Assembly (NCBI RefSeq): GCF_051201015.1
Contig: NZ_JBPEHI010000001.1
Length of the DNA stretch: 64,000 bases
Source of the DNA: Petrimonas sulfuriphila
Lineage (GTDB): Bacteria; Bacteroidota; Bacteroidia; Bacteroidales; Dysgonomonadaceae
Strand: one strand, 5' to 3'
The notes below the pieces were generated by a model. The model was not told where the DNA came from. It did no database searches and was given only the letters and a program-made list of their open reading frames with translations. The translations under genes were made by a program, and so were the position numbers. Below are positions 17,801 through 26,022 of this stretch, one piece after another; the first letter of the stretch is position 1; each line of letters starts with the position of its first letter.

Positions 17801-18817
17801 TTATTGAAAATTTCCGAAAATAGTTTCCGAAGTCAGCATCAAATCAACATATTGCGCCCTTTTATAAACCAGTGAATGTTCGTTTTTGTCTAAATTGACA
17901 TTGGCCAGTTTGCCCCTGAACTCATCAAGGTTGTTGTATCCCTTCTGTTGCATCCACTCTGTTATGCCGTTCTTTATGGAGGCAATTCTTTCTACGCCGT
18001 GTTTATATACCGAGCTGACAACCTGCACTGTTGTTGCACCCGACAGGATCAGCTTCACCACATCTTCTCCGGTGAAAACTCCCCGGCTACTGCAAATATC
18101 AGCTTTAATATTGCCGTACAACATTCCAGTATACCTCAGCGTTTTTTTGTAATCGCCTTTTTGGGTAAGGTTAAAAACCTTTTTATGCTTTTCCTTCTGA
18201 ATATCAATATCGGGTTGGAAAAATGCATTAAAAAGGACTAAGGAACCTACCTTTGCTTCGTCCAACCTTTTCGCGAAATGAAGGATGTTCGTATAATCCG
18301 AACTCAACTTCACGCTTACGGGAACGGACACGGCTTTCTTTACCTCTTCAACGATAGCTATTTGATTGTTTTCAACACTTTCACTGCTGCTACTAAAATC
18401 GACGGGGGTCTGGTAAAGGTTTACTTCAATCCCGTCAATCCCGGTTTGTTCTAACATCCTGGCATAGCTTATCCACGATTCTCTATTCACAGCATTAAGG
18501 CTGGCAAACACAGGTACGGATAAACTTTCCTTCGCTTTACGAAGTCTTGACAAGTGATAATCGATATCGGAAAAATTTACATCGGGATGAATACTGGTCA
18601 TTTCTGCGTGAATGTGTGCGTACTGGCTTAACCTTTCATCCAATTGCAGGTTTTCCAACTGTACCTGCTCTTCAAACAAGGTTTTATAAACCACAGCTCC
18701 AATGCCTTGCTGTTCAGCCTTTTTTAGCTGGTCGAGGTGTGACGACATATTGCTGGCGCCCAATATAACCGGATTGTCCAGTTTTATTCCCATAAAGGTA
18801 GTTTCAAGATTTTTCAT
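17801..18817 (-). CDS. Dihydroorotate dehydrogenase-like flavoprotein (catalytic loop altered)
   Basis: A 338-residue TIM-barrel protein of the DHODH superfamily, starting with the family-like FMGIKLDNPVILGASNMS. The FMN-binding barrel features are present (VPVSVKLSSDYTNI, ICSSRGVFTGEDVVKLILSGATTVQVVS). The catalytic loop that in true DHODHs reads NxSCPN is here NLYQTP (residues 133-138, bases 18404-18421), so the Cys or Ser general base is missing. It is therefore unlikely to make orotate. An FMN-dependent reductase of another substrate is more plausible. It is monocistronic, with an intergenic gap of more than 300 bp upstream. Confidence 0.8.
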   Translation of the reverse strand: MKNLETTFMGIKLDNPVILGASNMSSHLDQLKKAEQQGIGAVVYKTLFEEQVQLENLQLDERLSQYAHIHAEMTSIHPDVNFSDIDYHLSRLRKAKESLSVPVFASLNAVNRESWISYARMLEQTGIDGIEVNLYQTPVDFSSSSESVENNQIAIVEEVKKAVSVPVSVKLSSDYTNILHFAKRLDEAKVGSLVLFNAFFQPDIDIQKEKHKKVFNLTQKGDYKKTLRYTGMLYGNIKADICSSRGVFTGEDVVKLILSGATTVQVVSSVYKHGVERIASIKNGITEWMQQKGYNNLDEFRGKLANVNLDKNEHSLVYKRAQYVDLMLTSETIFGNFQ

Positions 18818-19044
18818 AGATTCTTTAAATTTTATGTTGTGATTTTAGGCCAGGCATCCACTACTGGTCAAGGGACTCCGGTCACCTCTTAACCTTTAAT
18901 GTCCGGCTCCTGTCCGCATATGAATATATAACATTTTTTCGCTCGAATAGTTTTGCCCTTACAATATTACGGTTTAATTTGCTTTTTACCGTTACCTGAG
19001 AGGGGAAATGAGCGGCTAGCTACAATTAAAATCGGGGTGGATAG
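18818..19044. other. Intergenic region, no gene seen
   Basis: The gap between the divergent DHOD-like and gluconolactonase-like genes is about 358 bp in all. A G/C-rich patch at 18848-18920 contains partly repeated ggactccgg / gtccggctcc segments but no terminator or riboswitch I recognise. An isolated TAGTTTTG at 18948-18955 could be a -7 box without a partner. The open frame 18953-19171 looks non-coding in composition. Confidence 0.5.
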
Positions 19045-19074
19045 TTGTATTTCTGTGCAATATAACTATATTTG
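19045..19074 (+). promoter_or_regulatory. Promoter of the gluconolactonase-oxidoreductase-GntP cluster
   Basis: TTG at 19045-19047, a 19-nt spacer and TATATTTG at 19067-19074. This is an excellent -33/-7 match and gives a leader of about 95 nt before the ATG at 19176. Confidence 0.7.
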
Positions 19075-19175
19075 CCAAAGAGTCTGTTTTCAGTCAAACT
19101 CAATCAGTTTTATATATGATTTGCACTTCTCTTCAGCTCCACCGGACAACAATATGAATAATAAAACATAAACGG

Positions 19176-20072
19176 ATGAAGGTTGTAACAGGATTGGTTT
19201 TATTGATCTGTTGTAGTTCTGTTTACGGACAGAAAAACAGTATCATTTCGAAAAATGCGAAAATTGAAAAAGTGGGGACCGGTTATTCTTTTACCGAGGG
19301 TCCGGCCGTTTCGGGAGAGGGTAGAGTCTATTTTACTGATCAGCCGAACGATCGCATTTATGTCTGGGATGAAGGAAAAGGCATTTCTCTGTGGGCTGAA
19401 GAGACCGGTAGATCCAACGGATTGTATGTTGATGCTGACGGTCAATTGGTCTCCTGTGCTGATTTACACAACCAGATCGTGCGTTTCGGGAAAGATAAAA
19501 AAATGCAGGTTGTATATGAAAAGTACGACGGAAAACAGTTGAACGGTCCCAACGACTTATGGATTACCCCCAAAGGGGGCATCTATTTCACCGATCCTTA
19601 TTATCATCGGAACTATTGGAGGGACGGGCATGCTGAAGTTCAGGATGTGCGGGGAGTCTATTACCTAAGCCCCGATGGAGAGGTCATCCGGGTTATCGCC
19701 GATTATAAACAACCCAACGGATTAGTCGGTACGCCCGACGGAAAAACGTTGTATGTTGCCGATATCAATGACGGGAAGATATGGAAGTACGACATCCAGC
19801 CGGATGGAACCCTGGCCAACAAGACTTTTTTTGCACCCCATGGATCCGACGGAATGACCATGGACAACAAAGGAAATGTATACCTGACCATGGGAAAAGT
19901 TTGGGTATACTCCCCCAAAGGTGAACTTATCCAGGAAATAGAAGTTCCCGAAAGCCCTTCAAATGTTTGTTTTGGCGGAAAAAAAAGAAACATCCTGTTT
20001 ATCACCGCCCGGACTTCGGTATATACCTTGAAAATGAGTGTGAAAGGGGTTGATCTTAACTCTTTACCATAA
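19176..20072 (+). CDS. SMP-30/gluconolactonase family lactonase, exported
   Basis: A 298-residue six-bladed beta-propeller of the SMP-30/Gnl/LRE family with a signal peptide (VVTGLVLLICCSSVYGQK), so it is periplasmic. Family features are FTEGPAVSGEGRVYFTDQPNDRI, LNGPNDLWITPKGGIYFTDPYYH, YKQPNGLVGTPDGKTLYVADIND and HGSDGMTMDNKGNVYLT. These contain the Glu, Asn and Asp metal ligands. It would hydrolyse an aldonolactone to the acid. It is first in a three-gene plus-strand cluster with a Gfo/Idh/MocA oxidoreductase and a GntP permease, which supports a role in sugar-acid use. Confidence 0.87.
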   Translation: MKVVTGLVLLICCSSVYGQKNSIISKNAKIEKVGTGYSFTEGPAVSGEGRVYFTDQPNDRIYVWDEGKGISLWAEETGRSNGLYVDADGQLVSCADLHNQIVRFGKDKKMQVVYEKYDGKQLNGPNDLWITPKGGIYFTDPYYHRNYWRDGHAEVQDVRGVYYLSPDGEVIRVIADYKQPNGLVGTPDGKTLYVADINDGKIWKYDIQPDGTLANKTFFAPHGSDGMTMDNKGNVYLTMGKVWVYSPKGELIQEIEVPESPSNVCFGGKKRNILFITARTSVYTLKMSVKGVDLNSLP

Positions 20073-20098
20073 AAATAAAATTATAAATAAGATAATTT

Positions 20099-21094
20099 AT
20101 GAATACAGTTTTAGTTGGTTTCGGGTTCATGGGAATGACCCACACGTTGAATATTTTGAAAAATCCGCGTATTCATTTGAAAGCCATTGTTGATAAAGTT
20201 CCCGGGAACATCTTCACAAAGCTTACAGAACAGTCGGGTAATTTCGCCACCGGTAATGTCGATGCAAAAGATCTTTCGGGCGTGAACATTTATTCTGATT
20301 TTGCAGAATGTCTGAAAGTGGAGAAGCCCGATGCCTGTGTTATTGCAGTTCATACAGCATTGCATTATGAGATGGCTGAAATGGCGCTTCAGTCAGGAGC
20401 AAATGTCTTTCTTGAAAAACCTTTTTGCATTGATGCAGGGGAGGGGGAAAGGCTGATTAACCTTGCCCGTTCCAAAAACAAGGTGTTGATGGTTGGTCAT
20501 GTAGTACGTTTTATGCCGGCTTACGAAACATTGAAAAAATGGATAGATTCGGGTGAATACGGTCGCCTGGAGTTCTTAGCGTTGTCGCGTTTCTCGGGTG
20601 TACCTATCTGGGGGCAATGGAAAGAGAGACAAAAAGAGTTTGGATCGTCGGGTGGTGCTTTGTTCGATTTGGTTATTCACGATATCGATTTTGCTCAATG
20701 GGTTTGCGGTGTTCCCGATCAGATAGAGGCCCGGTGCTTGCCGGGAAAATTAAGCACCCATGACTACGTGAGCGCATTGTGGAAGTATAATGATTCGGAT
20801 GTCGTTGTCAAAATTGACGGAGGCAATACGTTTCATGCCAGTTATCCGTTTCATGCGGGGTTTAGTGCCCGGTTCGAGAATGCCAGTGTTTTCTTTTCCT
20901 CGCAAGACCCGCACAACATACAAGTAGTTACGGACACTGAAACTATGCTGTTTTCAGGAGGTGATGCAAACGATGGTTTTTCGAACGAACTTTATTATTT
21001 CGCCGAATGCGTTTTACAAGGTGCTCAACCTGTCAAGTGTACTCCAGAATCGGCGTTGGATTCCATTCGGATTTGCCATAGGCATACTCTTTAA
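20099..21094 (+). CDS. Gfo/Idh/MocA family NAD(P)-dependent oxidoreductase
   Basis: A 331-residue cytoplasmic dehydrogenase. The N-terminal Rossmann fold opens VLVGFGFMGMTHTLNI, followed by the conserved EKPFCID (EKP motif) near residue 108. The C-terminal alpha/beta domain has FDLVIHDIDFAQWVCG, with the catalytic-type His and Asp. It probably oxidises or reduces a sugar or inositol derivative. It is 26 bp after the lactonase and 36 bp before the permease. The C terminus ends RICHRHTL, slightly short for the family; a nearby +1 frame stays open for a while, so a late frameshift is possible but unproven. Confidence 0.86.
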   Translation: MNTVLVGFGFMGMTHTLNILKNPRIHLKAIVDKVPGNIFTKLTEQSGNFATGNVDAKDLSGVNIYSDFAECLKVEKPDACVIAVHTALHYEMAEMALQSGANVFLEKPFCIDAGEGERLINLARSKNKVLMVGHVVRFMPAYETLKKWIDSGEYGRLEFLALSRFSGVPIWGQWKERQKEFGSSGGALFDLVIHDIDFAQWVCGVPDQIEARCLPGKLSTHDYVSALWKYNDSDVVVKIDGGNTFHASYPFHAGFSARFENASVFFSSQDPHNIQVVTDTETMLFSGGDANDGFSNELYYFAECVLQGAQPVKCTPESALDSIRICHRHTL

Positions 21095-21130
21095 ACGGCC
21101 TGAAACCAGAAATCTTCCATACCGGTAAAT

Positions 21131-22486
21131 ATGTCAACACTCTTTTTAACTTTTATCGTCGTCTCCGCAGTAGCAATACTGTTATTCCTGGTTTTAAAAC
21201 TCAAGGTCAGTGCGTTTATCGCTTTGTTGCTCACATCCATATACGTAGGCGTCCTTACCGGAATGCCTCTCAGCAGTATCACCAAGTCCATTCAGGAAGG
21301 AATGGCGGGAACGCTCGGTTTTGTGGCTACCGTTGTAGGATTGGGGGCCATTTTCGGGCAAATGCTGGAAAGTTCCGGAGGAGCGGAATCATTAGCACAC
21401 CACCTGGTGAAAAAGTTTGGCAAGGAACGGGCTCCCTGGGCAATGGTAACAACGGGCTTCTTGGTGGCTATCCCTATTTTTCTGGATGTGGCCTTTATTA
21501 TTCTGGTTCCCATCGTGTATGCACTGTCCCGGGATACCAAACTCTCGTTATTGTATTACGCCATCCCGCTTCTGGCAGGATTAGCGGTAACGCATAGCTT
21601 TATTCCCCCAACGCCCGGGCCGATTGCGGTGGCAGATATCATCAGTGTGCCGTTGGGCTGGGTAATTTTTATGGGATTTATTCTGGGTATCCCTACTGCG
21701 ATAATTGCGGGGCCAATCTTCGGGAAGTATATTTCTAAAAAGATTTACCTGGAATCGCCGTATTCATCCGGCGATGTTTCACCGGAATTCGATCCGGAAA
21801 ACTACCCGTCGTTCCGGTCGATCGCGGTGATTATCTCTATTCCGTTGCTGTTGATTCTACTGAACACGATCACAGCGGTGGCGGTTTCTAAAGGCGTTGT
21901 CACTAAATCCGTTTTTACAGACATTGTTGAGTTTATTGGGCACCCTTTTTCAGCATTGATTATTGCCACATTGATTGCCACGTACTTTTTATGTATCCGA
22001 AGGGGCATGGACAAGCAAAAGGTACTTCAATTAAGCACCAAGGCACTTGGCCCTGCCGGAATCATCATTCTGATAACCGGTGCCGGCGGTGTTCTGAAAC
22101 AGGTATTGATCGATAGTGGTATTGGCCAGATGATGGCGGAGTCCATGGCAAATTCTGCACTGCCGCCTATTCTACTGGCATGGATTCTTTCGGCGTTGGT
22201 GCGGGTGACGCAAGGGTCTGCCACTGTAGCCATGATCACTGCTGCCAGCATTATTGCCCCAATTATCGCTGAGTTTGGCTTGAATGATCCGCAACGGGCG
22301 TTGGTTGTGATCTCCATAGCTTCGGGAGCTACGTTGCTGTCGCATGTCAACGACAGTGGATTCTGGTTAGTAGGAAAATACCTGGGAATGAACGAGAAGC
22401 AAACACTCCAAAGCTGGACAGTAATGGAGACCATTATCGCTTTTTGCGGATTGGGATTTACGTTGTTGGCGAGTTTGTTTTTTTGA
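21131..22486 (+). CDS. GntP family gluconate:H+ symporter
   Basis: A 451-residue integral membrane protein with about 12 hydrophobic segments. It shows GntP-family features: LGFVATVVGLGAIFGQMLESSGGAE near the N terminus, VTHSFIPPTPGPIAVADI in the middle, and SALVRVTQGSATVAMITAASI plus LSHVNDSGFWLVGKYLGM in the C-terminal half. It would import gluconate or a related sugar acid. It is the third gene of the lactonase-oxidoreductase-permease cluster. No gluconate kinase or dehydratase follows, so the downstream route lies elsewhere. Confidence 0.93.
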   Translation: MSTLFLTFIVVSAVAILLFLVLKLKVSAFIALLLTSIYVGVLTGMPLSSITKSIQEGMAGTLGFVATVVGLGAIFGQMLESSGGAESLAHHLVKKFGKERAPWAMVTTGFLVAIPIFLDVAFIILVPIVYALSRDTKLSLLYYAIPLLAGLAVTHSFIPPTPGPIAVADIISVPLGWVIFMGFILGIPTAIIAGPIFGKYISKKIYLESPYSSGDVSPEFDPENYPSFRSIAVIISIPLLLILLNTITAVAVSKGVVTKSVFTDIVEFIGHPFSALIIATLIATYFLCIRRGMDKQKVLQLSTKALGPAGIIILITGAGGVLKQVLIDSGIGQMMAESMANSALPPILLAWILSALVRVTQGSATVAMITAASIIAPIIAEFGLNDPQRALVVISIASGATLLSHVNDSGFWLVGKYLGMNEKQTLQSWTVMETIIAFCGLGFTLLASLFF

Positions 22487-22555
22487 TTTATTTTTTGGCA
22501 CTCTTCTTGCTGTTATTTTTGTGTATGAAAGATAAGGTGATTGTGAAAAAGCGAC

Positions 22556-22563
22556 TATCTTTG
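22556..22563 (+). promoter_or_regulatory. Candidate -7 element of the rsfS-ftsH promoter
   Basis: TATCTTTG, an exact consensus match, 25 nt before the rsfS ATG. A second match, TATTTTTG, is at 22514-22521. Neither has a well spaced TTG. Confidence 0.45.
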
Positions 22564-22588
22564 TATACGTAACTCATTAAAACAGCGA

Positions 22589-22948
22589 ATGAAAGAAAAT
22601 AAGAAGTTATTACAAAGCATCATTGAAGGGATACAAGAGAAAAAAGGGAAGAACATCACTCAAATTCAATTGAAAGGAATTCCGGGAGCAATTTGCGACT
22701 ATTTTGTCATTTGTGAGGGAAATACCCCTACTCAGGTTTCTGCATTGGCAGAATCGGTAGAAGAGGTGGTGAAAAGAAATACCTGGGAAAGCCCTATCAG
22801 AGTCCAGGGAAAACAACGTGCCGAATGGATAGGTATGGATTACGGTACAATAATCGTACATATTTTTGTGCCCGAATTACGGCACTATTACAACCTCGAT
22901 CATCTGTGGGAAGACGCTTCATTGGAGCAAGTTCCGGCATTGGATTAA
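22589..22948 (+). CDS. rsfS: Ribosome silencing factor RsfS
   Basis: A 119-residue protein of the Iojap/RsfS family, which binds uL14 on the 50S subunit and blocks subunit joining under starvation. Conserved features are ICDYFVICEGNTPTQVSALAESVEE, then WESPIRVQGKQRAEWIGMDYGTIIVHIFVPELRHYYNLDHLW, with the typical DYG and FVPE segments, and it ends soon after. It is upstream of ftsH with a 58-bp gap, the usual Bacteroidetes pairing. Confidence 0.96.
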   Translation: MKENKKLLQSIIEGIQEKKGKNITQIQLKGIPGAICDYFVICEGNTPTQVSALAESVEEVVKRNTWESPIRVQGKQRAEWIGMDYGTIIVHIFVPELRHYYNLDHLWEDASLEQVPALD

Positions 22949-23006
22949 AACTTATTTTCATCTGAAGTGTTACATATATTCATCAAAAATTTCATAGGAG
23001 ACGTTA

Positions 23007-25025
23007 ATGGAAAATAACAACCAAAATCAACAAGATAACAATAAACCAAAAAAGCCGGTCCGTCCCGGAGGATTGGGAAACACAAATCCCAATCAACCCT
23101 TTAATGTTTACTGGATATACGCCATTTTGTCGATGGGGCTTATCGGAATGTTATTTTTCGGACAAAACAAAACCATAAAAAAGGTAGATTGGTCGGATTT
23201 TCAGGAATACGTAAACGATAACCGTATTGAAAGCATCGTTGTCTACAGCAATAAAGACATTGCCGAAGCCAAAGTGCGTTCCGAGTCCGTTAATTATGTT
23301 TTTGGAGAAGAGGCTGGCCGGTTTGGCGCCAACCCGTTTATACAGGTAAATATCCCCTCTACCCAGGGAACTTCGGAGTTCCTTGATACCGTTAAAAAAG
23401 AAAAGGCATACGACATAAAAGTCCGTTTCGATACTACGTCAGAGATTTGGGGCATGTTGCTAACCTTTGCGCCTTTTCTGCTGATCATTGTTTTTTGGAT
23501 ATGGATGATGAGACGCATGCAAGGCGGTCCCGGAGGCGGTGGCGGTGGTATCTTCAGTGTGGGAAAATCCAAAGCACAGCTTTTCGATAAGGATGCTGGG
23601 CCCAAGGTTACTTTTAAAGATGTGGCAGGGCTTTCTGAAGCCAAGGAGGAGGTTCAGGAAATTGTTGAGTTCCTCAAGCATCCGGGTAATTACACCAACC
23701 TGGGGGGGAAAATTCCTAAAGGCGCCTTGCTGGTAGGCCCTCCGGGAACAGGGAAGACACTTCTGGCAAAAGCGGTTGCCGGCGAAGCCAACGTGCCGTT
23801 CTTTTCCATATCCGGTTCCGATTTTGTGGAAATGTTTGTTGGGGTAGGGGCATCCCGTGTTCGCGACCTGTTTCGTCAGGCTAAGGAAAAATCGCCGTGT
23901 ATTGTGTTTATTGATGAGATAGATGCTGTTGGGCGTGCCCGTGGAAAGAACGTCAACTTTGGATCGAACGATGAGCGTGAAAATACGCTGAACCAACTTC
24001 TTACGGAGATGGACGGCTTTGGTTCAAACAGCGGAGTGATCATTCTCGCAGCTACCAACCGGGTGGATATTTTGGATAAAGCCTTACTTCGGGCCGGCCG
24101 TTTCGACAGGCAGATTTACGTGGAGTTGCCGGATTTGAACGATAGAAAAGAGATTTTCAAGGTTCACCTGCGCCCCATTAAAATTGACGAATCGGTGGAT
24201 GTGGAGTTTCTGGCGCGCCAAACACCCGGATTCTCCGGTGCGGATATTGCCAATGTTTGTAACGAAGCCGCTCTTATAGCTGCCCGAAACAAAAAGAAAT
24301 TTGTTGAAAGGGAAGACTTTATCAGTGCTGTTGACCGGATTATTGGCGGTCTGGAGAAGAAAAACAAAATCATCACGCAGGATGAAAAAAAATCAATTGC
24401 TATCCACGAAGCCGGACACGCTACATTAAGCTGGTTCCTGGAGCATGCCAATCCGTTGGTTAAAGTCACTATTGTGCCGCGCGGAAAAGCGTTGGGTGCA
24501 GCGTGGTATCTCCCGGAAGAGCGGCAGATTACCACCAAGGATCAAATGCTAGATGAGATCTGCGCTCTGCTTGGCGGAAGGGCTGCAGAAGAGATTTTTA
24601 TCGGCAAGATATCATCGGGCGCTATGAATGACCTGGAACGTGTGACCAAACAGGCATACGGCATGATAACATATTTGGGTATGAGCGACAAGATGCCGAA
24701 CCTGAGCTATTACGATTCGTCAGGACAGGACTATACTTTTCAGAAGCCCTTTAGCGAAAATACAGCGGAACTGATCGATGCCGAAGTCAAAGTCATGATC
24801 GCTGAACAATATGAAAGAGCCAAGGAAATGCTGCTCAAACATGCCGATGGACACCATCAACTGGCTCAGATCTTGCTTGAAAAGGAAATCATTTACGCAG
24901 AGAACCTGGAGCAAATTTTCGGAAAACGTCCCTGGATTTCCCGTTCGCAGGAAATATTGCAGAGCGAAGACAAGTCTAAGAACGTTAACGACGATCTTTC
25001 ACTGCCGCCCATTCCCACAGCGTAA
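23007..25025 (+). CDS. ftsH: ATP-dependent zinc metalloprotease FtsH
   Basis: A 672-residue membrane AAA+ protease that degrades membrane and unstable cytosolic proteins. An Asn/Gln-rich N terminus is followed by a first TM helix (about 35-52), a periplasmic domain and a second TM helix (about 148-168). A Gly-rich linker and the AAA module come next: Walker A GPPGTGKT at about 244, Walker B IVFIDEIDAVG and SRH AATNRVDILDKALLRAGRFDRQ. The M41 zinc protease domain has HEAGH at about 466. It follows rsfS and has a strong terminator. The cdsA gene that often follows ftsH in Bacteroidales is not here. Confidence 0.97.
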   Translation: MENNNQNQQDNNKPKKPVRPGGLGNTNPNQPFNVYWIYAILSMGLIGMLFFGQNKTIKKVDWSDFQEYVNDNRIESIVVYSNKDIAEAKVRSESVNYVFGEEAGRFGANPFIQVNIPSTQGTSEFLDTVKKEKAYDIKVRFDTTSEIWGMLLTFAPFLLIIVFWIWMMRRMQGGPGGGGGGIFSVGKSKAQLFDKDAGPKVTFKDVAGLSEAKEEVQEIVEFLKHPGNYTNLGGKIPKGALLVGPPGTGKTLLAKAVAGEANVPFFSISGSDFVEMFVGVGASRVRDLFRQAKEKSPCIVFIDEIDAVGRARGKNVNFGSNDERENTLNQLLTEMDGFGSNSGVIILAATNRVDILDKALLRAGRFDRQIYVELPDLNDRKEIFKVHLRPIKIDESVDVEFLARQTPGFSGADIANVCNEAALIAARNKKKFVEREDFISAVDRIIGGLEKKNKIITQDEKKSIAIHEAGHATLSWFLEHANPLVKVTIVPRGKALGAAWYLPEERQITTKDQMLDEICALLGGRAAEEIFIGKISSGAMNDLERVTKQAYGMITYLGMSDKMPNLSYYDSSGQDYTFQKPFSENTAELIDAEVKVMIAEQYERAKEMLLKHADGHHQLAQILLEKEIIYAENLEQIFGKRPWISRSQEILQSEDKSKNVNDDLSLPPIPTA

Positions 25026-25054
25026 GTTTTATTGAAGCAGTAATCTTATTTCTC

Positions 25055-25086
25055 AGTCCGGGTTTCAGTGCCCGGACTTTTTTTTT
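25055..25086 (+). terminator. Rho-independent terminator of rsfS-ftsH
   Basis: Stem agtccggg / cccggact (25055-25078) with an 8-nt loop, followed by an uninterrupted T run, 29 bp after the ftsH stop. Confidence 0.92.
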
Positions 25087-25185
25087 ATTGTTTTTTTCAT
25101 CCTGATTATTAAGTTTCATTCTAAATAGCGTGAACATTTTTACGGCTGTTTCGTTAATAGGATACGAACAATCAAATTTTCGATT

Positions 25186-25875
25186 ATGAAAGCAATGAAG
25201 TATTCTGTGTTAGCAATAATTTTTGCAGCGTCAGTAGCCACGTGCAACAATTCAAAAGCAACCAACAACGAAAATAATAATTTTAAAAATAAAGAAACTA
25301 TGAAATTTGAAAAAGTAGCATTACCCTATGCAACCGATGCCTTAGAGCCGGTAATCAGTAAAACAACCGTTGAACTCCATTATGGCAAACACCATCAGGC
25401 TTATGTGGACAACCTTAACAAGTTGATTGTGGGAACAAAATTTGAAGATGCAGATTTGGAAACCATCGTAAAGAAGAGCGACGGAGCAATTTTTAACAAT
25501 GCGGGGCAAACCCTTAACCACAACATTTACTTTACATCGTTCAAACCGAATGGTGGCGGCGAACCCAAAGGGAAGTTAGCTGAAGCCATCAACTCACAGT
25601 TTGGATCGTTCGATAAATTTAAAGAGGAGTTCAACGCTGCCGGAGCTACGGTTTTCGGATCAGGATGGGTTTGGTTAGCGAAAGATGCCGGTGGCAAGCT
25701 GTCAATCGAAAAGGAAGCTAATGCCGGAAATCCGTTGACAAAAGGTCTAACACCGATTTTGGGTTTCGACGTCTGGGAACATTCTTACTACCTCGATTAT
25801 CAGAATCGAAGAGCCGATCACTTGAAAGAGCTCTGGAAGATTATCGATTGGGATGTAGTGAGCAACCGCTATTGA
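25186..25875 (+). CDS. Fe/Mn superoxide dismutase with N-terminal export signal
   Basis: A 229-residue protein. Residues 39-229 (MKFEKVALPYATDALEP onward) are a full-length Fe/Mn SOD with the metal ligands in ELHYGKHHQAYVDNL, NNAGQTLNHNIYF and DVWEHSYYLDYQNR. The AGQ and Gly-rich features are like the cambialistic SODs of Bacteroidales. Ahead of it is a 38-residue leader MKAMKYSVLAIIFAASVATC followed by an Asn/Lys-rich linker, which reads as a lipoprotein-like or Sec signal (Thr at -1 of the Cys is unusual). This suggests a periplasmic or membrane-attached SOD. Initiation at Met39 would give a cytosolic enzyme, so dual starts are possible. It is monocistronic, with a terminator. Confidence 0.92.
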   Translation: MKAMKYSVLAIIFAASVATCNNSKATNNENNNFKNKETMKFEKVALPYATDALEPVISKTTVELHYGKHHQAYVDNLNKLIVGTKFEDADLETIVKKSDGAIFNNAGQTLNHNIYFTSFKPNGGGEPKGKLAEAINSQFGSFDKFKEEFNAAGATVFGSGWVWLAKDAGGKLSIEKEANAGNPLTKGLTPILGFDVWEHSYYLDYQNRRADHLKELWKIIDWDVVSNRY

Positions 25876-25907
25876 TAAGCTGTTGGTATACAGAATATAG
25901 TATGAGT

Positions 25908-25940
25908 GCCATATCCGAAAAGGATATGGCGCTTTTTTTG
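25908..25940 (+). terminator. Rho-independent terminator of the SOD gene
   Basis: Stem gccatatcc / ggatatggc with a 5-nt loop (25908-25930), then gc and a T run. Confidence 0.9.
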
Positions 25941-25954
25941 ATATCTACACCCTA

Positions 25955-25993
25955 TAAAAAAAAATCACGAAGCACCATAAGGGAGCTCCGTGA
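25955..25993 (-). terminator. Terminator of the dnaE-trxA transcript
   Basis: On the minus strand, stem tcacggagc / gcttcgtga (25993-25965, one G-T pair) is followed by about ten Ts (A run 25955-25964 on the plus strand). It lies 30 bp after the trxA stop. Confidence 0.85.
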
Positions 25994-26022
25994 GTGGATG
26001 TTTTAAAATGGGGAGAGTAGCA

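Noticed and set aside
18848..18920. G/C-rich intergenic patch as a possible riboswitch or ncRNA
   Set aside because: I could not build a stable conserved fold or match it to a known riboswitch class. The genes on either side do not suggest a ligand.
18953..19171. 72-codon plus-strand frame upstream of the gluconolactonase-like gene
   Set aside because: It crosses the promoter at 19045-19074 and has no protein-like pattern.
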